A DNA stretch of 64,000 bases, from positions 806,001 to 870,000 of the forward strand of contig JAUFSD010000009.1 of assembly GCA_033030425.1 (NCBI GenBank). The letters run 5' to 3'. The stretch comes from Verpa conica. Its lineage: Eukaryota > Ascomycota > Pezizomycetes > Pezizales > Morchellaceae. The number at the start of each line of letters is the position of its first letter. Positions within the stretch are counted from its first letter, which is position 1. A program made the position numbers and the translations under genes. The notes beneath the pieces are model-generated. The model saw only the letters and a list, made by a program, of their open reading frames with translations, was not told where the DNA came from and did not search any database. Of the stretch, positions 25,001-33,938 are shown piece by piece.

Positions 25001-25081
25001 AAATATGTTGACTAAGTTTTTCGAGTCTGGCCTCCGAGCTGTGAGACCATCGTCAAAGACTAGCTTCATTTTTGCCAGCAT
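22012..25081 (-). CDS. DHR2: DEAH-box RNA helicase of ribosome biogenesis (Dhr2/DHX33-like)
   Basis: Nucleolar DEAH-box ATPase; the yeast protein is needed for 18S rRNA processing. Exons 25081-23300, 23246-22425 and 22371-22012; 987 residues. After a basic N-terminal extension of about 260 residues come 'ESLPIWEYQDDLRAALQE', Walker A 'LGETGSGKST' (about 292-300), 'ITQPRRVAAVNLARRVA', DEAH (about 404-407), 'VVMSATIEV', 'ILVFLTGQDEIEAL', 'ATNIAETSITVSGVRHVIDC' and 'MQRTGRAGREAAGKCFRLF', then winged-helix/OB sequence ending 'DWLVEASPSYLGS'. An acidic insert follows motif III. Both introns need AAG acceptors (23247, 22372) to join 'NIPK' to 'IHVLPLYAALPQ' and 'VNWM' to 'DIRKQLRQYC'. The N-terminus is longer than in yeast Dhr2. 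Another DEAH paralogue is the main alternative. Confidence 0.85.
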
Positions 25082-25433
25082 TTTCTTTTGAGGGTTATAG
25101 GAGACGATTGCTTAAGATTGGTAGATTATGAGGGAGAGTGCGGTGGGTCGGCTGGAAATATGTTTTGGGGTTGTGTGAAAAGCGCCACGGCCAGTTGTGT
25201 AACGTAGGAGCGTAGAAATGGTCACGCAAGGGTTAGGCTTAGAGGACCTACTCATATTATTCATTCTAAAGGCTTTAACAGAAGATAATAATAGTAATGT
25301 CAATCTACCAAGCTCCTCCTAAGAGTACATATACTTGTTACACTACGCCATAGTAACGTCCTCAAAGGTACGTAACGTAAATAAGGAAGAAAGAAACCCA
25401 CGCTCTTAAGCACCAGCGACCAAAGGAAATCAA
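25082..25433. other. Spacer between DHR2 start and esterase end
   Basis: About 350 bp holding the DHR2 upstream region. No feature seen. Confidence 0.5.
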
Positions 25434-27685
25434 CTAATAATCCACCTCTTCATCCTCATCTAGCCCTGCAGTCAACGGCCCTGCCAACCCTTGCATTCTT
25501 CTACTTACTAAGTCAACTTCACTTCCGAGACTAACATTACTCCCACTTCTACCTCCTCTTCCTCCTCCTCCTCCTCCTCCTCCTCCTCTTACTGCCCCAT
25601 CCACTTTAGCTCTTCCTCTCCATGAGAGAGGCGCCATCTCCAGTGGCTTATCCTCATCCCCACTCGTCATACTTCCTCCTGTAAAACTTCTCTCATGTTT
25701 CCGTCGTTCACCACCCCCTAATCTCTCACAATTCTCATCTTCAGCTTTGTCCCCTAGTATTTCCCCTAGCCACCTTGCACATCTATTCATTTCCCTAATT
25801 GCTTCCGGGTATAACGCTCCCATCTGTAGGAAACCGTGGCTGATCCCTGGTATCAAACTTACCTCTACTCCATCATCCGATGTGCTGTTCCCGTGCTCTA
25901 ATCCTATGTCCCGGCGGTGACGCCAGACGGCTTGTTTAGCTTGTCTAATCCTACCGGCGAAGATAACGGTATCGTCGACTAGTGGGTCTCTTTCACCAGT
26001 TAGGAGAAAGATTTTTGGGAATCGCGCGAGTAGGCTCTCGGGGGCAACGATGGGGGAGAGGAGGAAGTCGGTGGTAAAGTCAGGACGGTTGTGGGGTCCG
26101 ATATAAAGAATTACCATGGCGCGCATCATCTCGGGAGTTAGGATACGGTCATTAAAGTATGATAGGCGGGAAGTCATTGCGAGCCTAGTCGAAAGTAGCC
26201 TGGGTTTACTGGTATCTGTTGTGCTAGCTTTGTCGACTATATCTTCGTTTCCTAAATTCACTTTAGGAATTACAGGCTCATTCCTTCCAACAGACAGCTC
26301 AGTATCACTATTGTCGTCGTCGTCGTCACCCCATATTGCGGGCTCAATCCCACTAGCCCTCTCAAAATATTCACTCTTCCGTTTCATAACGTTCTTATTT
26401 GTTCCCCGCATGCCCTTTTGGCGGATGAGCTTCATCTGATCATCGCTCATCCAGGAACTGATGCTTAGGTCCAAAGATGGGTAAATCAACACAAGACCAT
26501 CTGGTAATGGCAAACCCTTCCATCCTTCTTCCATTAAATGACCTGTAGAGCTCGTACTAGTCGAATCGAGAATCATTAGAGTAACCCCAGCAGCATAATT
26601 TCCACCAGCTGAATCCCCACTCAGCGCGATCCTTGGAAGAGTATCTCCAGACAACCCAATGCATGTACCGCGAGTGTAAATAATGCTGTGATAAACATCA
26701 TAGCACTCATTCAATGCATAAGGATATGGAAACTCCGGAGCACGCTTATAATCCACGGCAACGATAGGAATACCAGGACATTTTCTAGCCCAGCAGAGAA
26801 GCTTGTCGTCGTAGTGTCTTGGTGACATTGCGACGAAGCCGCCACCAGGGAAGTCTATGACTAGTTTCTTACATGATTGGAGCTCTTCACGGGTGCCTTC
26901 GAAGTATATCCAAGCATCGACTGGAGTTTGATATATTGATTCTTTAGGGCGAGGGATGCGGATATGACGAGGGGCAAATTTGTTGGGTGATGGGTGAAGG
27001 AAGTTGGTAAGAGCTTTGAGGTATGGAGTTGTAGATTTATTCCAAGATACGCGCATATGATCTATTGTAATTGTTGCACGGACTCGGCGGACCTACACAG
27101 CCCTTATTAGATCCGATTATTATATAGAGAATGACGAATTGGTACTTTCTCATCCGCTCGTTCAGCAGCCATCAGATAATAAATGCTAAAAACAACACTA
27201 CAAAACTCTCTCAACCACTTGTTCTTTATCCTCATGGCAGTCCAAAAGCCAGCATCCAAAGCAGTCATGACCCATGTTGCGCGAAAATAAGATCTGGTGT
27301 ATAGATTTGCCAGCGGCTCCGGAGATTCGAGATTGAGGATCTTTGCAAAGTTCCGAGTGACATATAAGTATAATAAGGTTAGAGTCACAATCTGGAAAGA
27401 GCTTAGGCGGTTGCTAAAGTAGCGGGAGATCTTCCGAATGAATAATATAGGCGGGCCGTGGGTGTTTCCACGCAGAAGGTAGGAGGTCCAGAAGAGGAGG
27501 ACTGAGATGACTTGGACCTTCCGAAATTGCAGCGAGGGGCGGCCGAGTACGTGATCTGTTTCGCTGACAAGAATCAGTATATAGTTTTTTTTTGTTCCTG
27601 TGTCATTACACATATCCCGGAAAGAGTGCCTACAGAGAGCAGGATAATATACATAAGCATTTCAGAGATATAACTCACCAATCAT
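25434..27685 (-). CDS. Hormone-sensitive-lipase-family alpha/beta hydrolase with N-terminal hydrophobic region
   Basis: Predicted serine esterase/lipase; the substrate is unknown. Exons 27685-27679, 27629-27612, 27555-27146 and 27092-25434; about 697 residues. The first two tiny exons are tentative. The N-terminal 145 residues contain hydrophobic stretches ('VISVLLFWTSYLL', 'IVTLTLLYLYV'), suggesting membrane anchoring. The hydrolase core shows the oxyanion block 'DFPGGGFVAMSPRHYDD' (near 225, with Pro in place of the usual His), 'VDYKRAPEFPYPYAL', nucleophile 'ALSGDSAGGNYAAG' (Ser about 306), 'LLTGERDPLVDD' for the acid and 'IPGISHGFLQM' for the His. A charged insert lies between the nucleophile and acid motifs. 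The C-terminal tail is disordered and has a polyglycine run encoded by a CCT repeat (about 25556-25590). Confidence 0.8.
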
Positions 27686-28252
27686 GACGAAAAAGAAAGA
27701 AAAACTAGCAATATCTGTATACTAATACCTCAAGACAATAGAAATAGTAAACAGGGTAGTCTATCTCCAAACACAGCAAAATTCAAAAAGCCAGATACCT
27801 AAAGTAGATAGGAAAACTATACGTGAATAAAGAACAAGGAGGCAGGGTGGTGAAGAAATGGGGATGAGATAGACTGGGTAAAATATATTCTGCCACCTGA
27901 CAGGGCCTGACAAGGCCTGTTGCACTTACATTCACCTTCCCAGGAAACTCTTCAGCACCATAAACGCATCTCACCACATAGGCCTAATTTGTCTAAGTCA
28001 GGAGTTTTGTTCAAGACTGTACAGTAGGCACGTGGGAGAGCGCGGGGGGATACATGTACTTAACTGTGTTGTCTAACATGTGAAACTTAACTCTTTCACA
28101 TGCCAATAGCCATGCCGTCATAGATCCGTTGCTTTGAGGCTGATTTCCCTGCATACTGTCAGACTTGGTGTTGGGATTCTGCCGGATACTGCCTGGGCGT
28201 AGTGGGGTTATCGGGATCGGGTGTTGGACGTTTTTGGAATAGCTATATATAT

Positions 28253-28382
28253 AGTGGAACCTCGATAGTAGCATACGGCCGAGAACGGAATTTTGTATGC
28301 TTGTATCAAGGTTATGTCGAGCGCCAAAAATGTATTGGGGAACCGCAGAACCTAAAGGATATGCTACTATCGAGGTTCCACT
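28253..28382. mobile_element. 130-bp pogo/Tc1-type MITE
   Basis: Terminal inverted repeats are near-perfect: 'AGTGGAACCTCGATAGTAGC' at 28253 and its reverse complement ending at 28382. The interior of about 80 bp is non-coding. The ends resemble pogo/Fot1-type terminal repeats in carrying the 'ACCTCG' core. Confidence 0.75.
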
Positions 28383-28619
28383 GTGCCTTTGGATACCGTA
28401 CAAATCATAGCTTTTATAGTATGGGAACTTGACCTATCAACTTTTTACATCGCCTACAGCACTAATAAATACCCGAGAGTACAGAATCTTAAGCTTTATT
28501 TAGGGGTTTGGGCTTTGAGTTCTTGACGATAGCAAGAGCTAGCTGATGCACTACCATATTCTAGAGTGCTTGTAGTCAGGTACTAATCCCAGTGTAATGT
28601 ACCAATAATTTTGCGTGAG

Positions 28620-29253
28620 AGATGGTGCCACCACTGCCGGGTGTGAGGGCAAGTCTGACGGTGCAACCGCTTGCCTTGCTTCAGGCTCTCGAGTCCAACT
28701 ATCAGCGCAAAAATGAATTTGAGAGAAACCAGCAAAGATTACTATGGCGAGGATACTAAAGGGAAAGAAACCACCCGAGGTGAGAAACTTCAGGTGGTCA
28801 CTTTGCGTGACTATTCAAAGCCTCAGATGTCATGGATAGTTATTGGTAAAGAGGTACATACGCTCCTGAAGCGCTTGTGTATACTCTACTCTAACGCAAA
28901 TACTACATGAGATTAGACCACCGAGTCTGCCAGAAGATTTATCGCCGAGCAAAGGACAATAATACTCCATCAAGTGGGACACGGAAGCGTTCAGGGCGAT
29001 CAGACGTTTTGGGTAGGCGAGAAAAAGAACAGCTCCGGTTGTTTATTATATGAAATAAAAGAACAGACTCTTTGAGCTGGGAGGAAATTAGAGAAAAAGT
29101 AGGATATGCATGTTCTGCTCGCCATATCTGCGATACCATGGCTTCTATGGGTTATCATAAACAAATTCCTCGGCGAAGTTTAAAGTACGGCCTGGTAATT
29201 GGCCTAAGCGTGTTCAGTGGTGCAGAGTCATGTGGTAGTGGTGGCACCTCTTT
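28620..29253 (+). pseudogene. Internally deleted Tc1/mariner-type element; remnant of transposase N-terminal DNA-binding region
   Basis: Both ends carry an inverted repeat: 'GGTGCCACCACTGCC' near 28624 and 'GGTAGTGGTGGCACC' near 29233. Between them, broken into at least three frames, is the DNA-binding half of a Tc1-like transposase: 'GKETTRGEKLQVVTLRDYS', then 'RVCQKIYRRAKDNN' and 'GRREKEQLRLFI' followed by an in-frame stop (about 29050-29052). After that comes 'SLSWEEIREKVGY', 'HICDTMASMGYHKQIPRR' and, one frame over, 'RPGNWPKRVQWCRV'. The DDE catalytic domain is absent. I read this as a decayed deletion derivative that could still be recognised at its ends. Confidence 0.75.
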
Positions 29254-29283
29254 CGGGTAGGAAATATTGTTACCAGCTCTAAT

Positions 29284-29670
29284 ATTTGAACCTCGCTATA
29301 AGATATACCAAGTATTCACCTAATTTTGTTTCTTATACCACGTGCTCTGGAGATATTCCTTATAGCAAGGGTAATCTTGGTGCGGAAAAACCCAAATAGA
29401 TTTAGAAAAAGTTTCTTACAGCAAGGGTTTTTATAGCGAGGTATGACTGTATGTTCACCACCGTAGCTAGACTTTGACTATATGTGTATTATTTGGGGCT
29501 CTTATAGTATTCGTAAGAAACCTGGCTATAAGGAAAAATTGTAAGAAATTTTTTTCTAGATCTAATCGGATTCTTACGCCCTTACTCTAAGTAATATCTT
29601 TGAATAACTTACTACAAAAAACGAGACCGGCTGAATAATTGGCATCTCTTGTAGTGAGGTGCAACTGTAT
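29284..29670. repeat. Degenerate Tc1/pogo-type ends, possibly nested
   Basis: A left end 'TTGAACCTCGCTATAA' at about 29286 pairs with 'TTATAGCGAGGTATGACTGT' at 29431-29450. A second right-type end, 'TTGTAGTGAGGTGCAACTGT', lies at 29649-29669 with no clear partner. Interior sequence has no transposase. Probably one short copy plus a decayed neighbour. Confidence 0.5.
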
Positions 29671-29926
29671 ATTATTGTATAGGGCTCTTCCAGGGTAGAG
29701 ATTAGCTCAACTACACATATGTACCTGAGATGTTTTGATACTGTTTTCGTTAGGGGGATACACTTTCGTGGCGGGACTAGGTTAATTTTACTACCGCCAA
29801 GAGTAATATTACCCTTTATAGTTAGATTGCGCACGCGTGATTGCTCACAAATGGGAACGCGTTTCACCTTCTGTGACCTCATTCTCCCATTCTCCCATTC
29901 TACCCCCACACCTTGGAATAGTAATA

Positions 29927-31269
29927 ATGCTCCCTCAATCTCGAAAACGTCGTCCTGTAAGTCTTCGTATACGAATACTATCCTATATCGCCCTAGCTAA
30001 TCACTTAAACCTTCTCTAAGCAACCAGAGGACTCGGACGGCCAAAACGCCAGTCCACCCCAGCGCCGTAAACTCACTCAGCAGTCACAACCCCAGCGCAG
30101 AGGTGGAGAGTCTTCAATGCAGGGCGCTAGACGGAATAGGAGAGTTGAAACCCCAGAGGATGAGGATGAGGATGAGGATGTACAAAGCGGCAACGACGAG
30201 TTTGGAGGAGAGTCACATGGTAGGAGCTCAAGAGCTTTTTTATTCACCCTAGCGGATGTAGGAGCTTACAGGCTTGTATAGGGGAGTCAAACAAAGATCG
30301 TCTTGTCAAAAAACTTGTCCGGTTGGCACTAGCTTCAGAATACACTAGGCAACCACTGAAGCGAGTAGATATCTCGAATAAAGGTCAGTTTAGTAAAGGT
30401 CTACAGCTTAGTTCTTGGTTAGGATTTTATTTTATTTCATTGATTAACAGTTTAACGCTTCGTTCATAGTTCTTGGTACCCATGGGAGAATGTTCAAGGA
30501 TGTTTTTGAACAGGCACAGAAGGAACTACAGCAGATATTTGGGATGGAGCTCGTTGAGCTACCGATGAGAGAAAAGACAAAGTTGAGCCAGCGCAGAGGT
30601 ATATCTTTCGGGTGTTTTTTTCATTCAGTCTAGTAATTTTAATTATGTCATTTCGTTACTGGCAGCTGCGCAGAATTTAGATAAAGCGCCTACGTCGTCT
30701 AAACAGTACTTGCTACAAACAGTATTATCTGAACCTTTTCGTGAGCCGGAGATAGTCCACCCTCATGGATTCAAGGAGCAGACCTATACGGGCCTTGCCA
30801 CCATGATTGTATCGTTGATTTACCTTAACGGCAAGCTTCTCCCTGAGAACAAGTTAAATAGGTACCTTACAAGAATGAACGCGGATGATTATACGCCAAT
30901 TGACAAGACAGAAAAAGTGATAGCATTGATGGTTAAACAAGGGTATATCATTAAACAGAAGGATGACACGGGTGATGGTGGGCATGATTATTACCTTGGT
31001 CCTCGAGCAAAGGTGGAGATTGGTTCTGATGGGGTTTTAAATATATTGAAGATGGTTAGTGCATATATTTCTTTTTTCTCTCAACATACTGACTTATTTT
31101 ATCCTAGGTTTATGGGGTTACAGCTCCGGAGGATCTAGAGAAGAAGATGAGACGTAACATAGGTCCCGACCTTGATACTGCTGTAGTTGATGGGGCAGCT
31201 TCACAGAAGAGGCCAAGGGGGGGAGGTAGAAAGAAATTGGCGCAACAGGACGAGGATGAGGATGATTAG
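29927..31269 (+). CDS. NSE3: Smc5-Smc6 complex subunit Nse3 (MAGE-domain protein)
   Basis: Nse3 is the MAGE-fold subunit that pairs with the Nse1 RING protein and Nse4 in the Smc5/6 DNA-repair complex. Exons 29927-29956, 30021-30219, 30282-30383, 30470-30598, 30666-31054 and 31108-31269; 336 residues, all phases consistent. The N-terminus is basic then acidic, with a GATGAG repeat. The MAGE core reads 'KKLVRLALASEYTRQPLKRV', 'VLGTHGRMFKDVFEQAQKEL', 'IFGMELVELP', 'QTYTGLATMIVSLIYLNGKL' and 'DYYLGPRAKVEIG', then 'NILKMVYG'. The first intron must end at AAG (30020) to keep the frame; a CAG seven bases later would break it. The C-terminus is basic and acidic low-complexity. Confidence 0.92.
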
Positions 31270-31630
31270 GGATGTATGGGGGAGTGGAGCTATAAATACT
31301 ATGTGGTGTTTGGTAAAATCTATAGGGGTTATTAGTTAATAACTTGGTGTCTGGATTATGTTCACTTTCATAACGGGTGCATCCCTATTCATCAGGAAAG
31401 CCTCTCACTAGGCTGAAGAATAAAAAGAGTATTCGGTTCTGTCCTAATAATTTTTCACAGCTCTCTAGTTAGGGGGGGGGGTATTAGGGAATATTATATT
31501 GGTTGAGGCTGTCCCTATTAATACTGCTGGAATTACTCGAGTATTCGTACACATTTCAAACCCTCCTCCACGCGCTGCAACTCAATCCCAAGCTATTGCC
31601 TTCAACTGTTATGCCGCTCTCTATCACTGT
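31270..31630. other. Convergent 3' spacer, NSE3 / SF3B5
   Basis: About 360 bp between converging genes, with a G9 run near 31471. Open frames here are shadows of SF3B5 or motif-free. Confidence 0.5.
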
Positions 31631-31988
31631 TTAATCTTCTTTTTCTGGTGGTTTTCCGACAGGGCGTATCATTCTCTAGAGCCGCTATTAGCATTCCCAT
31701 CTTAACCAAAAACCCAGTGAAATTACGTACCTCAATAAACTTTGTCCGCATTTTCGCCATAGGCTCGCCCGTTGCAACAGACATATATTCTAGAAGCGGG
31801 GGATGGCCAACATAAGTTGCAAGCGTGTCCCGGTGCACGTTGGAGACCCATTCACTATTGATGATTAGCTAGTCTCAATCGTACGGGGACGAAAGGGCTT
31901 ACAATTTAGTGGTATCAGCATGCCCAGTACCAATATAGCGGGCTTGGAGCTGCTCGAGCTGTTGTGTGGCACGGAGCTTATCGGCCAT
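31631..31988 (-). CDS. SF3B5: SF3b subunit 5 (SF3b10/Ysf3), U2 snRNP
   Basis: Smallest subunit of the SF3b complex, which holds the branch-point helix in the U2 snRNP. Three short exons, 31988-31903, 31854-31731 and 31675-31631, give 84 residues, the family's usual size. The protein starts 'MADKLRATQQLEQLQARYIG', continues 'TGHADTTKFEWVSNVHRDT' and 'YVGHPPLLEYMSVATGEP', and ends 'MIRPVGKPPEKED'. The split Phe codon at the first junction restores the diagnostic 'ADTTKFEW', and the final exon restores the family's Pro-rich acidic end. Easy to miss because no exon is longer than 124 bp. It sits next to SF3B4 on the same strand. Confidence 0.95.
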
Positions 31989-32317
31989 AGTTTAGGTGGT
32001 GGAGGGTGAGGTTTGAACTCAATAGTTGCCAGCAAGGTCGGGTAAGGCCTGCTGGGAGGGTAACTGCTCAAGGTAAGCCAAGCCAGCGTGTTTCTGTGGT
32101 CCAATATCACGTGTAGATCCTGAGTAATATGTGTTTATTTTTGCATTATTCTTCCTACTACTATACGCACAACCATTTAATAAAAAAACCGAAGAATATT
32201 AATTAATGCTTATTCATAAACCCTACAGTGTTGTAAGGAAACCCTGGGGAAAATTAAAAAAATACACCATCGAATCAAACATAAACAGGAAGTGAGGCTA
32301 TGGAACTCCATCCCTGA
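31989..32317. other. Spacer between SF3B4 end and SF3B5 start
   Basis: About 330 bp on the shared minus strand, holding SF3B4 3' sequence and the SF3B5 promoter. No other feature seen. Confidence 0.5.
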
Positions 32318-33683
32318 CTATCGCCCCCTACCATACCCCCCGAAAGTCGGAGGCGGTGGTCCCGGAGGCGGGAATCCCGGTGCCCCTGGAGGAGCACCTG
32401 GGGGAACCTGTCCCGGAAATCCTTGTATCTGTGGTGGCCCTCCAAATCCTGCTGGCAATGGAGGAGGTTGTCCCACAAATCCACCTGGGTGCATCTGCTG
32501 CGCAAATCCTACAGGAGGCGGAGGCCTTCCGTACTGATGCTGCTGGTGTTGCTGGAACCCAACTGGGGGCGGAGGCCTAGCTGGAAGTCCTTGGGGGGGA
32601 GGCGCAAGTTGTGGTTGATGAGGCTGTATCTGCTGCTGGTGGGGAGGTGGGCCGCCAGCTCCGCGACCCATCTGCTGTTGTGGAGGTCCGCGTTGAAATC
32701 CACCCATATGGCCTTGGTCGTGTGGTCCTCCTATCCCCATTGGCATACCCTGTGGTTGCCTATTTGGAGGTCCTCCTCGAAATCCACCAGGCCCTGATGG
32801 TGGAGGAGGTCCACCGGGTCCTACGGGAATCGGTGGAACACCAGCAGCTGGGCCAGTAGGCGCAAATAGTTGGGCTGGAAGCTGCTGGGGGGTTATTTGT
32901 ACATTGTGCTTCTTTGCTTGGGCTGCTAACATTCGTTCCGCCTGGTCTCCATGACGCTCCCCCTTGCCGTCTTTCTTATAAGCGTATTGCACGTTGATCT
33001 CTTTGTTCATGAGGAATTGATTATGCATGGATTCAATTGCTTTGTCAGAAGCTTCAAAAGAATCGTAGGATATGAAACCGAAACCCTTAGATACTCCTTG
33101 GTCGTCGCGAGCGATCTAAGATAGTTAGCACCACACTGACTCATAATTTACTTTGGAATCTATCATACTTTAGGGGCAGCAACTAAGTTTCCAAAAGTGC
33201 TAAAAGTATCGTAGAGCGTCTTCTCGTCTACCATAGGGTCCAAGTTACCAACGAACAACTCAGCACCAACCTCAACCGTCTTTTGCTTGTCCGCCGAAGC
33301 CTATGGGCGCTATTAGCATAAAGCATAGGAGATATGAGTTGAGCAGAGAACCTTATTCACACGAATTGGTTTTCCGTACAACCGCACTTGGTTCATAATC
33401 CTTGCAGCATATTCGGCGTCCTCCTCCGAGATGAACTCGACGAAGCCGAAGCCTTGATGTGTCTGGGTGACACGATCTTTGGGTAAATGGACATTAACCT
33501 ACATCAAGCTATATTAGAAACTACTCCGGAACGATAAAGAGGTGACATGTATAAAAAGTGGCTTACAATTCGCCCAGCCTGTAACATAAGCTCCCATACT
33601 AGAGCATCTGACACCCTTTCATCAAGGTTTCCAATATAGACTGTCGCCTCCTTATCCTGTTCCCAGTGACGAGCACCCGACAT
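32318..33683 (-). CDS. SF3B4: SF3b subunit 4 (SF3b49/Hsh49), two-RRM U2 snRNP protein
   Basis: RNA-binding SF3b subunit that contacts pre-mRNA upstream of the branch point. Exons 33683-33567, 33498-33352, 33300-33169 and 33115-32318; 397 residues. RRM1 (about 14-90): '[20 protein letters not shown]' with RNP1 'HQGFGFVEF'. RRM2 (about 100-180): '[20 protein letters not shown]' with RNP1 'SKGFGFISY'. Then '[20 protein letters not shown]' and a long proline/glycine-rich tail ending 'GGYGRGR'. The order and the link '[20 protein letters not shown]' are specific to SF3B4. Transcribed divergently from MTG2 across a 255-bp gap. Confidence 0.96.
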
Positions 33684-33938
33684 TATAAAGCACTGATTAT
33701 AGATAAGTGATTGGATTCAAAGACGGTAAGTAAAGCGAAGGCTTCAGGATTGTAGGAGCTGGTATGTTTAATGGATGGAAATCTAGGCTAGTTTGGTATG
33801 TCTACAGCAGACCAGAAGAGGCTCAAACAGCTTTAGTTACCCGGCCGTATTGATCACCAATAACATTACCCGGCCTAGAGCAATTCTGTTGATATTTCCG
33901 CCCCACTAAGGCTCAACATCAATAAGAAACCGGTAAAA

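Larger units (their letters stand above)
27686..29926. other. Transposon-rich spacer
   Basis: Contains at least three Tc1/mariner or pogo-type remnants (28253-28382, 28620-29253 and 29284-29670, described separately). The frame 28403-28011 (minus) overlaps one of them and is not a gene. The NSE3 promoter lies at about 29700-29926. Confidence 0.55.

Noticed and set aside
28011..28403. Minus-strand 130-codon frame
   Set aside because: Runs through both ends of a 130-bp MITE; open by chance.
32292..32859. Plus-strand Gly/Val-rich frames
   Set aside because: Antisense to the proline/glycine-rich tail of SF3B4; repetitive composition keeps several frames open.
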